Below are positions 28,189 to 37,137 of a stretch of 57,083 nucleotides of DNA, one piece after another (the first letter of the stretch is position 1; the number at the start of each line of letters is the position of its first letter). Position numbers and translations under genes: made by a program. Source of the stretch: an uncultured Burkholderiales bacterium (GTDB lineage: Bacteria; Pseudomonadota; Gammaproteobacteria; Burkholderiales; Burkholderiaceae_C); the NCBI GenBank assembly GCA_903906635.1, contig CAIVLE010000205.1, forward strand, positions 1 to 57,083, read 5' to 3'. The notes beneath the pieces were generated by a model. It saw nothing but the letters and a program-made list of their open reading frames with translations, did no database searches and was not told where the DNA came from.

Positions 28189-29385
28189 ATGAAAGAACGC
28201 GTTCTCTCCGGCATGCGCCCCACGGGTGCTTTGCATTTGGGCCATTACCACGGCGCCTTAAAAAACTGGGTCCGTCTGCAGTCGCAGATGGATTGTTATT
28301 TTTTCGTTGCCGATTGGCACGCCTTGACCACGCACTACGCCAGCCGCGAGGTGATCGAGAAAAACGTCTACGAAATGGTGATCGATTGGTTGGCCAGCGG
28401 CCTGCAGCCCGACCAGTGCACCTTGTTTTTGCAAAGTCGCATCCCCGAACACGCCGAGTTATTCACCCTCTTGGCCATGGGCACGCCGCTGGGCTGGCTG
28501 GAGCGTGTGCCCACCTACAAAGACCAGCAAGAAAAGCTCAAGGACAAAGACCTGACCACCTACGGCTTCTTGGGCTACCCCTTGCTGCAAGCAGCGGACA
28601 TCTTGATCTACAAAGCCAAGTACGTGCCGGTTGGCGAAGACCAAGCCAGCCACGTGGAGTTGACCCGCGAAGCAGCTCGGCGATTCAACCATTTATACGG
28701 CCGCGAAATCAACGCCGAAGCCAAGGTCCAAGCCAGTCTGGCCAAACTCCCCAAAGACAGCGTCAAGCGCTTGGAAAAGTCACGTAAGGCCTACCAAGAA
28801 AGCGGCGACGCCAAAGCCATGGAAGGGGCCTTGGGCTACCTGGCCAGCGCGCCCGAGTTGTTGAGCGAAGACCGCGAGCGGCTGGAGGGCTACTTCAAGG
28901 GGACGGGCAAGGTCGTGCTGCCTGAGCCTCAAATTTTGCTCACCCAAGCCAGCAAACTGCCGGGCTTAGATGGCGCCAAGATGAGCAAAAGCTACAACAA
29001 CGCCATTGCCATTCGCGAAGACCGGGCCACCATCGAGCACAAAGTCAAACGCATGCCCACTGACCCAGCGCGCATGAAACGCTCTGACGTGGGCGACCCT
29101 GAGAAATGCCCGGTGTGGCAATTTCACTTGGTTTACAGCGACCAAGGGCAACGCGAATGGGTCTCCAAAGGCTGCACCAGCGCGGGCATTGGCTGCTTGG
29201 AATGCAAGCAACCCATCATCGACGCCATCTTGCGAGAACAGCAACCTATGTTGGAACGCGCAGAGCCTTACGTGACTAACCCTAAAATAGTTCGTGATAT
29301 CGTAGACGCAGGTACTGAAAAAGCACGTATCACCGCCAGAGAAACCATGCGCGACGTGCGCGAAGCCATTGGGCTGAACTACTGA
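28189..29385 (+). CDS. trpS: tryptophanyl-tRNA synthetase
   Basis: Class Ic synthetase of 398 residues that charges tRNA-Trp. The HIGH equivalent reads LHLGHYHGAL near residues 17-26, and the KMSKS loop is intact in GAKMSKSYNN. The protein is longer than the E. coli enzyme because of an insertion around residues 190-240 (rich in Lys, Glu and Ala). The insertion is followed by a cysteine pair in CTSAGIGCLEC that could bind metal. These longer TrpRS forms are known in betaproteobacteria. ATG start lies just after the M50 stop. Confidence 0.96.
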   Translation: MKERVLSGMRPTGALHLGHYHGALKNWVRLQSQMDCYFFVADWHALTTHYASREVIEKNVYEMVIDWLASGLQPDQCTLFLQSRIPEHAELFTLLAMGTPLGWLERVPTYKDQQEKLKDKDLTTYGFLGYPLLQAADILIYKAKYVPVGEDQASHVELTREAARRFNHLYGREINAEAKVQASLAKLPKDSVKRLEKSRKAYQESGDAKAMEGALGYLASAPELLSEDRERLEGYFKGTGKVVLPEPQILLTQASKLPGLDGAKMSKSYNNAIAIREDRATIEHKVKRMPTDPARMKRSDVGDPEKCPVWQFHLVYSDQGQREWVSKGCTSAGIGCLECKQPIIDAILREQQPMLERAEPYVTNPKIVRDIVDAGTEKARITARETMRDVREAIGLNY

Positions 29386-29404
29386 AAGCAGGAGAGAGAA
29401 AAAA

Positions 29405-30001
29405 ATGAGTTTGTACATCATCGATGACCATCCCCTGGTGCGCCAAGCCATCGCCATGCTGCTGCGGCGCATGAAGCCAGCCGCCAAAGTGGTCGAGTTG
29501 GAAAAATTCAGCGAGCTGCAAGCGGCCATCATCAAAAACGGTGCACCCGAGTTGTTTGTGTTGGATTTGCTGCTGCCTGGTGTCAAAGGCACCACCGCCG
29601 TGAGCGAAGTCAAAGGCATGTACGGCGACGTCCCCTTGGTGGTGATCTCCTCCATGCCCGCCGGTGAAGCCGAAGAAACCTGCATCGAGGCAGGCGCCGA
29701 TCTCTACATTGAAAAATCCACCGCTGCAAACGACATCTCTGCAGCCATCCAAGGTCTGTTTGCTGCAGCGGACGGCACGCCCGACGAAGACATTGTGGTG
29801 GCGGGCGACACCAAGTTGTCCAAGCGTCAAAAACAATTGATCATCATGCTCGACCGGGGCTTGAGCAACCGAGACATTGCCACCGAACTCGATATCAGCG
29901 AACACACCGTCAAAGTTCACCTCTGGCGTTTGTTCCGTCGCTTGAACGTCAAGAGTCGCACCCAGACGCTGCACTTTGCACGCATGAACGGTTTGCTGTA
30001 A
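29405..30001 (+). CDS. NarL/FixJ-type response regulator (orphan)
   Basis: DNA-binding response regulator of 198 residues. The receiver domain has the acidic pair in YIIDDHP, the phospho-acceptor Asp54 in FVLDLLLPG, and the Lys in ADLYIEKS. The LuxR-type helix-turn-helix (LSNRDIATELDISEHTVKVHLWRLFRRLNV) fills the C-terminus. No histidine kinase gene is nearby, so its partner is elsewhere. It lies 19 bases after trpS with a GGAGAGAG ribosome-binding site, and a terminator closes the run. Target genes cannot be named. Confidence 0.9.
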   Translation: MSLYIIDDHPLVRQAIAMLLRRMKPAAKVVELEKFSELQAAIIKNGAPELFVLDLLLPGVKGTTAVSEVKGMYGDVPLVVISSMPAGEAEETCIEAGADLYIEKSTAANDISAAIQGLFAAADGTPDEDIVVAGDTKLSKRQKQLIIMLDRGLSNRDIATELDISEHTVKVHLWRLFRRLNVKSRTQTLHFARMNGLL

Positions 30002-30023
30002 GCCCGAACCCTCTCCCAAATAC

Positions 30024-30051
30024 AAAAACCGCTCCAAAGTGAGCGGTTTTT
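30024..30051. terminator. bidirectional intrinsic terminator
   Basis: Eleven-base arms AAAAACCGCTC and GAGCGGTTTTT with a six-base loop. It lies between the response regulator gene and the convergent ccmI, and serves both strands. Confidence 0.93.
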
Positions 30052-30076
30052 GTTTTGATTACCTCACCTCTCGCCC

Positions 30077-31414
30077 TCAGCGCAATGCGTCGCGCACCAT
30101 CAAATTCAGCCCCGTGCTGCCGGGCTTGACGGGGCTCACACTGACGCCCAAATCTCCCGCTTGCTGGGTGGCTTGGCCGCTCTTGGAGATGCGCACCCGA
30201 ACCGTCACCTCTTGCGCATCGGAGAGCTTGGCTGCTGGGTTCATCGCCGTGCTGTCGTCGAGCACAAAGTCAAAAGGCAGCTTGGCCGCCGTGGTGCGCA
30301 CAATGGCCAGCGGCATGCGCGAACCCGTCACAGGTGTGGCATACACAAACACGGTATCGGTGGGGGCCACTTTGCCTGCCAACTCACTCACCAAACTCAC
30401 CCGGCCACTGATGCTGGAAGCCTGAATGGCCGCATCTCGCTCACTCACGCTGTCGGCACGCGGCAGCGCCGGGGGCAATCCCAGCTTGCTGCGCGCCTCG
30501 GCAATGGCACGATCGAGCTCAGGCGCATCGGGTGAATCGGGCGAGACCTCTTCACGGGCACGCTCCCAAAACCGCAACGCAGAGCGGAAGTTGTCTTCGG
30601 CATACGAGGCACTGCCGGCCAACAACAAGGCGTTGAGTTGGTGTGGGTCAGCAGTCAAAACGCGCTGGATGATGGCCCAGGGCTCACCGGCGAAGTTGCC
30701 ACCATTTTTTTGCGCCAATACCTCGGCACGCTCGATCGACACGTTGTCGTCTTGGCTCAGAGCCAGCGCACGGCGCAAAGCCTCATCGGCTTCAGCGTAG
30801 CGACCCAAGGCACGCTGGACCCGCCCCAACATGACCCAGCCATCGACTTGGTTGGGCTCATCTTGCAAACGTCGCGTCAAAGCAGTGGCCATGGCCACCA
30901 ACTTCTCCGGAGTGACTTCACCCTCGTTGCCCATGCCTTGCTGAGCCGCCAAGGGATCGAGCGCCTGGGGCTCACCCAGCACGCTGTACAAGCCCATCGA
31001 CAAGAGCGGCACCCAAAAGATCACAGCCAGCATCAGCCACCACGGCTTGCGTAAGCTGGTCTCGTGAGGGGGGCTGACGGCATGTGCCCTCTCATCGCCC
31101 CCGTTGTCGGCGTGCATCGCCGTCACGGGGCCCACGTCTTCCAACAAACGCTGCGCCAGCTCATCTTGGCCAATTTGCAGCTCCTCATCGCTCAGACGGC
31201 CCAGGGCGTGCTCGCGCTGTAAATCCAACAACTGGTCACGGTAGACCGCGGCGTTGGCCTGCGTCGGCAGGTCTTGCTTGTTCGCAGGTGTCTCCCCCTT
31301 TGAGCTGGCGCGAGCGCCCGCCAAAGCACCGCGCCAAAGCGCCACGCACAATACCGCCACAACCAGCAAAGTCAAGCCGCTGGCAGCTAAGATGAAAACA
31401 AGAGCTGGCGTCAC
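30077..31414 (-). CDS. ccmI: cytochrome c biogenesis protein CcmI (apocytochrome chaperone), copy 1
   Basis: Protein of 445 residues that holds apocytochrome c near the haem lyase. It has an N-terminal membrane helix (about residues 6-27), a cytoplasmic leucine-zipper-like loop containing YRDQLLDLQREHALGRLSDEE, a second helix (near WLMLAVIFWVPLLSMGLYSVLG), and a periplasmic TPR domain recognisable from WVMLGRVQRALGRYAEADEALRRA. A C-terminal beta domain completes it. Start is GTG, nearly overlapping ccmH. It is the last gene of the ccmCDEFGHI run. A second CcmI of 402 residues is encoded at 37138. Confidence 0.93.
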   Translation of the reverse strand: MTPALVFILAASGLTLLVVAVLCVALWRGALAGARASSKGETPANKQDLPTQANAAVYRDQLLDLQREHALGRLSDEELQIGQDELAQRLLEDVGPVTAMHADNGGDERAHAVSPPHETSLRKPWWLMLAVIFWVPLLSMGLYSVLGEPQALDPLAAQQGMGNEGEVTPEKLVAMATALTRRLQDEPNQVDGWVMLGRVQRALGRYAEADEALRRALALSQDDNVSIERAEVLAQKNGGNFAGEPWAIIQRVLTADPHQLNALLLAGSASYAEDNFRSALRFWERAREEVSPDSPDAPELDRAIAEARSKLGLPPALPRADSVSERDAAIQASSISGRVSLVSELAGKVAPTDTVFVYATPVTGSRMPLAIVRTTAAKLPFDFVLDDSTAMNPAAKLSDAQEVTVRVRISKSGQATQQAGDLGVSVSPVKPGSTGLNLMVRDALR

Positions 31415-31415
31415 A

Positions 31416-31886
31416 TCAGCCTTTCAACAATTGTTCAGCACGCGAGCGTTCTTCATCGCTCAAAGCCTTGGGTCTGATCTGCACTCGGCGCTCTTGGACA
31501 TAGCGCGCCAGCAGAACCAGCGCCACCAGCAGCAACACAAATGGGCCAAACCACAGCACCCACGTCAACGGTTTGACTTCTGGTCGGTAGAGCACAAAGT
31601 CGCCGTAGCGGGCGACCAAAAAGTCTTTCACCTCTGGGTCGCTCTTGCCTTGTCGAATCAGATCGCGCACTTCGCGGCGCAAGTCATCGGCCAACTCGGC
31701 CTGCGACGAGGCCAAGGATTCGTTTTGACACACCAAACACCGCAGCTCTTGCGACAGAGCGACCAAGCGTGCTTCCACCACCGGGTCTTGAGCCAGCGGC
31801 GCGGCCTCAGGCCCTGTTTGCGCGAACCCACTCAAAGAGGCCACACAACAGGCCAAACAAAGCCAATAACGTTGCACCAAGCTCAT
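31416..31886 (-). CDS. ccmH: cytochrome c biogenesis thioredox protein CcmH, copy 1
   Basis: Membrane-anchored periplasmic protein of 156 residues that reduces or positions the CxxCH cysteines before haem ligation. The active-site motif LRCLVCQNE is present, followed by SLASSQAELADDLRREVR and a C-terminal membrane helix before VRPK-like LLARYVQERRVQI. A signal peptide precedes it. The start overlaps the ccmG stop by four bases. The motif is identical in spacing to that of the second copy at 38343. Confidence 0.95.
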   Translation of the reverse strand: MSLVQRYWLCLACCVASLSGFAQTGPEAAPLAQDPVVEARLVALSQELRCLVCQNESLASSQAELADDLRREVRDLIRQGKSDPEVKDFLVARYGDFVLYRPEVKPLTWVLWFGPFVLLLVALVLLARYVQERRVQIRPKALSDEERSRAEQLLKG

Positions 31887-32461
31887 GATTGATTCAGCTT
31901 TTCGATCAGCGGCATGATTTTTTCAACCAGCAAGGCCGGGGTCACCGCACCCACATGCTTGAAGCGAATCACACCTTCTTTGTCGATGAGGTAGGTCTCT
32001 GGCACGCCATAGACCCCATAGTGAATGCCCACACGGCCATCCAAGTCCATCACCGAGTTGACGTAGGGGTTGCCATGGCGCTGCAGCCAGACTTGGCTGC
32101 GTTCTCGCGCCACGCGCAGTTTTGTGTCCTCGCTTTGTTTGGCCGCCTCGTCTTGCGGTTGAATTTCTTTGTAGCTCAAACCCACGATGGGCACGCTGTA
32201 CTTTTGGGCAAACGCCACCAACACAGGGTGCTCTTCGCGACACGCCACACACCATGTCGCCCAGACGTTGAACATCCACACCTTGCCGCGCATGTCGACA
32301 GGAGAAAACGGCGTGTCACCGTTCAAGGTGGGTAAGCTGAATTCGGGCGCTGGCTTGTTGATCAAAGGCGATGGGATTTCGCGTGGATCTCGGTTCAAAC
32401 CGATGGCCAAAAACACCACCAAGCCGAGAAAAAGCACCAAAGGAATCAGAAATTTTTTCAT
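31883..32461 (-). CDS. ccmG: thiol:disulfide interchange protein CcmG (DsbE)
   Basis: Periplasmic thioredoxin-fold protein of 192 residues anchored by one N-terminal helix (FLIPLVLFLGLVVFLAIG). The redox site reads WATWCVACREEHP, near residue 81. It keeps apocytochrome cysteines reduced for CcmF/CcmH. The open frame extends to 32578 inside ccmF; the ATG at 32461, overlapping the ccmF stop (ATGA), yields the expected N-terminus [11 protein letters not shown]. Unlike F, H and I, this gene is not duplicated in the second cluster, so both haem lyase systems would have to share it. Confidence 0.95.
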   Translation of the reverse strand: MKKFLIPLVLFLGLVVFLAIGLNRDPREIPSPLINKPAPEFSLPTLNGDTPFSPVDMRGKVWMFNVWATWCVACREEHPVLVAFAQKYSVPIVGLSYKEIQPQDEAAKQSEDTKLRVARERSQVWLQRHGNPYVNSVMDLDGRVGIHYGVYGVPETYLIDKEGVIRFKHVGAVTPALLVEKIMPLIEKLNQS

Positions 32462-34386
32462 GCTTGAACCTTGCGGTATCTGCGGTCCAAGGCGGCCAAC
32501 ACGCCGCCCAAGACCATCAGCAACACCCCGCCCCACAGCCACGGCACAAAGGGTTTGTAGTACACGCGCATGCTCCACTCGGTGCGCGCATCGTCGAGCG
32601 CGTCCCCCAATGACACATACAAATCACGCATGAAACCCGAATCGATGGCCGCCTCGGTCATGGGCATGGCCGAGGAGAAATAGCGACGCTTCTCGGGCTG
32701 CATCACATCCACCACCTGGCCATCGCGCAGCACTTGCACATCGGCGCGCACAGCCTTGTAGTTGGGCCCGAGCACCTCATTGAGTTGGGCCAATCGGAAG
32801 GTGTAAGGCGCAATCGTCACCACATCGCCCACGTGCATGCGCACATCGCGCTCCACCTCGTAGGACTTGACGCCGGTGACACCCATCACCAACACCGCCA
32901 TGCCAAAGTGGGCCACTTGCTGGCCCCAAAAGGACAGTCCGATACGCCCAGGTTTGCGCACGCGTTCGATCACTTGCTGCGCGGTCCCTAAGGCCACCCA
33001 CGCGCCCAAGAAAAATCCCAACACCGTGCCCACCGACCAGCCGCCCAAAAAGTAAGGCCAGACCAAGGCCACCGCCAAGGCACCGGCAGCGGTGAAGCGC
33101 AGTTGATGCGCCAGCTCGGCCACATGCGCTTCGCGCCAACGTGAGATCGAACCCGGAATCATCAAGAAGACCACCGGCACCAACAGCGGCGCAAACACGG
33201 CATTGAAATACGGTGGGCCCACCGACAACTTGCCCAAGTTCAAGGCGTCAATGATCAAGGGATACAGCGTGCCCAACAGCACCGCGGCTGTGGCCACCAC
33301 CAACAACACACTGTTGGCCAACAAGAACGATTCGCGCGACACCAAGTTCATGGTGCCACCCAGGGTCACGCGTGGTGCGCGCCAGGCAAATAAGGTCAAC
33401 GAAGATCCGACCACCACCGCCAAAAAGATCAGCACAAAGATACCGCGCTTGGGGTCTGACGCAAAGGCGTGCACCGAAGTCAGCACGCCAGAGCGAACCA
33501 AAAACGTACCCAGCAGCGAGAGCGAAAACGCGGCAATCGCCAGCAACACCGTCCAGGCTTTGAAGCTGCCACGCTTCTCGGTCACCATCAGCGAATGGAT
33601 CAAGGCAGTGGCCACCAGCCAGGGCATGAGCGAGGCGTTTTCGACCGGGTCCCAAAACCACCACCCGCCCCAGCCCAGTTCGTAATACGCCCACCACGAA
33701 CCCAGGCCGATGCCAAAGGTCAGAAAAGTCCAGGCAATCACGGTCCAAGGGCGCGACCAACGCGCCCATGCAGCGTCGAGTCGCCCGCTGAGCAAGGCCG
33801 CCACGGCAAAGGCAAATGCCACCGACATGCCCACGTACCCCATGTACAGCATAGGGGGGTGGATCACCAAACCGGGATCTTGCAGCAAGGGGTTGAGGTC
33901 ACGACCATCCAAGGCCGCAGGCAACAAGCGCTCAAACGGGTTGGAGGTGGTGAGGATAAAGAGTAGAAATCCCACCGAAATCAAACCCAACACGCTCAGC
34001 ACCCGAGCCACCATGTCCAGGGGCAAACTGCGCGAAAACAGCGCCACCGCCAACGACCACAAGGCCAGCAGCAACACCCACAACAAGAGCGAGCCTTCAT
34101 GGCCACCCCAAACTGCAGCGAACTGATAGGGCTTGGGCAGCAAAGAGTTGGAGTGTTGTGCCACGTACTGCACCGAAAAATCGTTGTTCAAAAAACACGC
34201 CGCCAAAGACACAAAGGCCACAGATACCAACACAAACTGCAGGGCTGCCGTGGGACGCGCCAAACTTTGCAAGGTCATTTGCATCTGCGTGCTGCGCACA
34301 TACGTGCCCAGCAAAGGCAGCACACCTTGCAGCAGGGCCACCACTGCCGCCAAAATCAAGGCGAAATGTCCAAACTCAGCGTTCAT
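32458..34386 (-). CDS. ccmF: cytochrome c haem lyase subunit CcmF, copy 1
   Basis: Large inner-membrane protein of 642 residues with about fifteen helices that takes haem from holo-CcmE and attaches it to apocytochrome c. The tryptophan-rich WWD domain reads [21 protein letters not shown], preceded by the [12 protein letters not shown] loop, and flanking periplasmic histidines for haem coordination are present. Its start overlaps the ccmE stop. The second copy at 38812 has exactly the same length and the same WWD core but differs in the C-terminal periplasmic part. Confidence 0.97.
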   Translation of the reverse strand: MNAEFGHFALILAAVVALLQGVLPLLGTYVRSTQMQMTLQSLARPTAALQFVLVSVAFVSLAACFLNNDFSVQYVAQHSNSLLPKPYQFAAVWGGHEGSLLLWVLLLALWSLAVALFSRSLPLDMVARVLSVLGLISVGFLLFILTTSNPFERLLPAALDGRDLNPLLQDPGLVIHPPMLYMGYVGMSVAFAFAVAALLSGRLDAAWARWSRPWTVIAWTFLTFGIGLGSWWAYYELGWGGWWFWDPVENASLMPWLVATALIHSLMVTEKRGSFKAWTVLLAIAAFSLSLLGTFLVRSGVLTSVHAFASDPKRGIFVLIFLAVVVGSSLTLFAWRAPRVTLGGTMNLVSRESFLLANSVLLVVATAAVLLGTLYPLIIDALNLGKLSVGPPYFNAVFAPLLVPVVFLMIPGSISRWREAHVAELAHQLRFTAAGALAVALVWPYFLGGWSVGTVLGFFLGAWVALGTAQQVIERVRKPGRIGLSFWGQQVAHFGMAVLVMGVTGVKSYEVERDVRMHVGDVVTIAPYTFRLAQLNEVLGPNYKAVRADVQVLRDGQVVDVMQPEKRRYFSSAMPMTEAAIDSGFMRDLYVSLGDALDDARTEWSMRVYYKPFVPWLWGGVLLMVLGGVLAALDRRYRKVQA

Positions 34387-34835
34387 GGGGTTTCTTTCAC
34401 CGATTGCGCAGCCTTCGCCGCAGCCGCTTGGTCCAAGGCGTGCTTGGCTTCGGGCGGCATGTAGTTTTCGTCATGCTTGGCCAGCACCTCGCTGGCCACA
34501 AAGACGCCGTCGTCACCCAGCTTGCCCTGAGCCACCACACCGCGGCCCTCTTTGAACAAGTCTGGCAGCAAGCCCACAAAGGTGACCGTCATGTCTTGAG
34601 CGGTGTCGGTGATGACAAACCGCACGCTGTTGCCCTCGCGTTGCAAACTGCCTTCTTTGACCATGCCACCGGCGCGAAACGTGCGGCCCTTGGGTGCTTC
34701 ACCTTGGCTGACTTGGGTCGGCGTGAAAAAGAACACCAAGTTACTTTGAAAAGCATTCAACACAAAGGCAGCTGCTGCAGCCAACACCACGATGCCTGCG
34801 GCAATCAACGCAAAGCGCTTGGTTCTGGGTTTCAT
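34383..34835 (-). CDS. ccmE: periplasmic haem chaperone CcmE
   Basis: Single-helix-anchored periplasmic protein of 150 residues that covalently binds haem before passing it to CcmF. The N-terminal segment [20 protein letters not shown] anchors it and the OB-fold follows. The haem-binding His is in [12 protein letters not shown], with the conserved Tyr four residues on. The start ATG at 34835 shares its A with the ccmD stop (TGATG). The longer frame to 35012 lies inside ccmD and is rejected. Confidence 0.96.
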   Translation of the reverse strand: MKPRTKRFALIAAGIVVLAAAAAFVLNAFQSNLVFFFTPTQVSQGEAPKGRTFRAGGMVKEGSLQREGNSVRFVITDTAQDMTVTFVGLLPDLFKEGRGVVAQGKLGDDGVFVASEVLAKHDENYMPPEAKHALDQAAAAKAAQSVKETP

Positions 34836-35026
34836 CAATGCGCATCCTCTGCAGGTAATTCGGCCAAGACACGTTCGGTGCGCAACTGCGCCAGAACTTG
34901 GGTACGTGCCCAACGCGCTTGCAACACTTCTAGGGCCAATAAACCAAAGGTCATGCCCATGCTCCCCCAGACATACACTGCATAGCCGCCCATGGCCCAA
35001 AAATCGGCCCAACTGTTCCAGGTCAT
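34835..35026 (-). CDS. ccmD: small haem exporter protein CcmD
   Basis: Small membrane protein of 63 residues with one helix, which links CcmE to CcmC and helps release holo-CcmE from the CcmABC complex. It begins [20 protein letters not shown], a typical CcmD start with conserved aromatic and Gly-Tyr residues, and ends in a basic then acidic cytoplasmic tail. The frame upstream of this ATG is open but lies within ccmC. It overlaps both ccmC (four bases) and ccmE. Confidence 0.9.
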   Translation of the reverse strand: MTWNSWADFWAMGGYAVYVWGSMGMTFGLLALEVLQARWARTQVLAQLRTERVLAELPAEDAH

Positions 35027-35781
35027 GGTTTCACCTCCGCCAAGTCTTGCACCCAACTGGCATGGCGTTCGCGCTGCAAGATCAAGGTGCGCACACGGTA
35101 GAACACCAAAGCCAGGGTGTACAACCAAAAAGCCAACGCCATGAGCAACATGGCCCACAGCATGACCGCCGCCATGGTGGGCGATTTGGTCAGGGACACC
35201 GATGCGCCTTGGTGCAAGGTATTCCACCACTTCACTGAAAAATAAATGATCGGCACATTGATCGCCCCCACGATGGCCACCAGCGCACCGGCTCGGTCGC
35301 TGCGACGGGTGTCGTCGATCGCTGAAGTCAAGGCGATGTAGCCCAAATACAAAAAGAAAAGAATCAGCTCTGAGGTCAAGCGTGCATCCCACACCCACCA
35401 AGCGCCCCACATGGGCTTGCCCCATAGCGCACCGGTCCACAACGACAGAAAAGCAAACAAGGCCCCAGTCGGCGCCAAGGCACGGGTCATCATGCCCGAC
35501 AGGCGCGTGTTAAAGGTCAGCCCCAGAACGCTCCAAAAGGCCATGGCCAAGTAAATCACCATGGACATCCAAGATGCGGGAACATGGACAAAAATGATGC
35601 GGTAGCCCTCGCCTTGCTGAAAATCGGTAGGCGCCACCATGAAGCCCAGCCAGAGCCCTGCAGCCAACAAGACGCTGGCCAACATGGCACACCACGGCCA
35701 AAGGCGGGCCGCCAAGCCGTAAAAAGTCTGCGGAGCTGCGTAATAAAACCAGTGGATGCCGGTTCGCGTGGGATGTATCAC
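35023..35781 (-). CDS. ccmC: haem exporter/haem handling protein CcmC
   Basis: Six-helix inner-membrane protein of 252 residues that loads haem onto CcmE. It carries the WWD-type motif [19 protein letters not shown] (about residues 125-143) and the conserved [10 protein letters not shown] histidine loop. This is the first gene of the ccmCDEFGHI run. In most proteobacteria ccmA and ccmB directly precede ccmC. Here they are about 15 kb away at 50609-51924, on the same strand, so ccmC must have its own promoter in the 181 bases upstream. Confidence 0.96.
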   Translation of the reverse strand: MIHPTRTGIHWFYYAAPQTFYGLAARLWPWCAMLASVLLAAGLWLGFMVAPTDFQQGEGYRIIFVHVPASWMSMVIYLAMAFWSVLGLTFNTRLSGMMTRALAPTGALFAFLSLWTGALWGKPMWGAWWVWDARLTSELILFFLYLGYIALTSAIDDTRRSDRAGALVAIVGAINVPIIYFSVKWWNTLHQGASVSLTKSPTMAAVMLWAMLLMALAFWLYTLALVFYRVRTLILQRERHASWVQDLAEVKP

Positions 35782-35884
35782 CGATGTGTCTTTGTGCGCT
35801 GTGAACGCTGTGTCAGTGAGGAGATTTTACGCACTTGCTACCAGTCGAGCACGAGACAAAGGGATGACCCTGCCAAGACATCTG

Positions 35885-35898
35885 TTGACTTGGATCAA
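35885..35898. promoter_or_regulatory. FNR/Anr-like box
   Basis: TTGAC-TTGG-ATCAA differs by one base from the consensus TTGAT-N4-ATCAA. It lies between divergent ccmC and the first hemerythrin gene. A possible -10 (GATTCT at 35921) would put the box centre near -41.5 for the hemerythrin promoter, the activating position. No FNR gene is in the window. Confidence 0.65.
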
Positions 35899-35962
35899 CT
35901 CGTAATGCTTCAGTCCGTGCGATTCTGAAATCACTTCCAAAAAGACACTAGGAGACACACTC

Positions 35963-36547
35963 ATGAACCACCCCAGTATTCGAATCATCCGCGAAGAGCA
36001 TGCTGCCTTGTCTGCCATGCTGCAGTCTTTGCGCATGATGCTCAAGCGAGGCCCCAAAGACCAGCCTGAAATGTTTTTCGATGTGCTGCGCGCCATGCTG
36101 TTCTACGTCGACGAGTTTCCAGAGCGCTTGCACCACACCAAAGAGTCTGCGCTCTTGTTTCCTCCTGTCGCCAAACGATCACCCCACTGCCAGGTGGTGA
36201 TCCAGCAACTGGAAAAAGACCATGCCAAGGGTGAGTCCAATGTGCGAGAACTCCAGCACCTGTTGCTGGCTTGGGAATTACTGGGTGAATCCAGACGCCC
36301 AGCCTTCGAACACGCCACAAACACATTTTTAGACTTCTATGTGCAGCACATGCAAATGGAAGAAACCGTGGTGATTCCGGAAGCCCTAAAGGTCTTGACC
36401 GACGAAGACTGGGCGGCCTTGGATGCTGCGTTTGAAACCAACGCCGACCCGCTCACCGGCAAATACCCCCATGAGCCCTTGTACGACCGATTGTTCACAC
36501 GCATCACCATGAATGCACCCGAACCCATCGGACTGGGGCGCCATTGA
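35963..36547 (+). CDS. hemerythrin-domain protein 1
   Basis: Cytosolic four-helix di-iron protein of 194 residues. Likely iron ligands lie in IIREEHAALS, RLHHTKESALLFPPV, QLEKDHAKGE and HMQMEETVVIPEAL, matching the H-x-HxxxE-H-HxxxE order of hemerythrins with some spacing differences. Such proteins bind oxygen or nitric oxide or deliver iron (YtfE-like). The GGAG ribosome-binding site is 10 bases before the ATG. An FNR-like box lies upstream, so it is probably induced at low oxygen. The gene is followed 17 bases later by a second hemerythrin gene. Confidence 0.87.
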   Translation: MNHPSIRIIREEHAALSAMLQSLRMMLKRGPKDQPEMFFDVLRAMLFYVDEFPERLHHTKESALLFPPVAKRSPHCQVVIQQLEKDHAKGESNVRELQHLLLAWELLGESRRPAFEHATNTFLDFYVQHMQMEETVVIPEALKVLTDEDWAALDAAFETNADPLTGKYPHEPLYDRLFTRITMNAPEPIGLGRH

Positions 36548-36564
36548 CACACAAGGGGCAAACC

Positions 36565-37104
36565 ATGAACACAGACACCCAAGCATCCAGCTATCCACTG
36601 GAAGGCTTCACCCATTCGCATTTCGACATCGTGATTCAGCTCGACCGCTTGGCCGAGTTGCCAGCACTGTTGGCCCCTGCCGAATTGGCCAAAAAAACAG
36701 CCCTCAACGCCTTGGCCTTTTTCAAAAACTCGGTGCAAGTCCACCACAGCGATGAGGAGCGCGCTTTGTTTCCTGCCGTCAGCCAAAGCGCAACGCCCGG
36801 CTCAGAGCGGGCTCGCGTGGAAGACCTGGTGGAAGAGTTGGTGCGCCAACACCGCAGGCTCGAATCGCTTTGGCACACGATAGAACCTGAGTTGAAAAAA
36901 ATAGCCAAAGGCAGCGACCATCAACTCAACACAGATTGCTTGACCCAGTTGGTGCAGCAGTACCATCACCACGCCCGTTTTGAAGAACGAGAGTTTTTAC
37001 CCTTGGCGCATCGCATCCTGAGTCGCAACCCTCACCACATGGAGGCCCTAGATTTGTCCTTGCACATGATGCACCGCCCCAGCTATCTGGCAGCCCACAT
37101 CTGA
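36565..37104 (+). CDS. hemerythrin-domain protein 2
   Basis: Second four-helix hemerythrin-like protein, 179 residues. Likely metal ligands are in FTHSHFDIVIQLDRL, VQVHHSDEERALFPAV, LVRQHRRLES and YHHHARFEEREFLPLAH. It is only distantly similar to its neighbour, so the pair is probably not a recent duplication. The ATG at 36565 is preferred over the TTG at 36544 because an AAGGGG ribosome-binding site precedes it. The two genes probably form one transcript under the FNR-like site. Possible roles are oxygen sensing, nitric-oxide binding or iron-centre repair. Confidence 0.86.
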   Translation: MNTDTQASSYPLEGFTHSHFDIVIQLDRLAELPALLAPAELAKKTALNALAFFKNSVQVHHSDEERALFPAVSQSATPGSERARVEDLVEELVRQHRRLESLWHTIEPELKKIAKGSDHQLNTDCLTQLVQQYHHHARFEEREFLPLAHRILSRNPHHMEALDLSLHMMHRPSYLAAHI

Positions 37105-37114
37105 ACATATCCAC

Positions 37115-37133
37115 TCAGCGCGAGGGGCGCTGA
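37115..37133. terminator. possible terminator between hemerythrin 2 and ccmI2
   Basis: Seven-base arms TCAGCGC and GCGCTGA with a five-base loop lie in the 33-base gap between convergent genes. There is no clear T-run, so termination is uncertain. Confidence 0.4.
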
Positions 37134-37137
37134 CATT

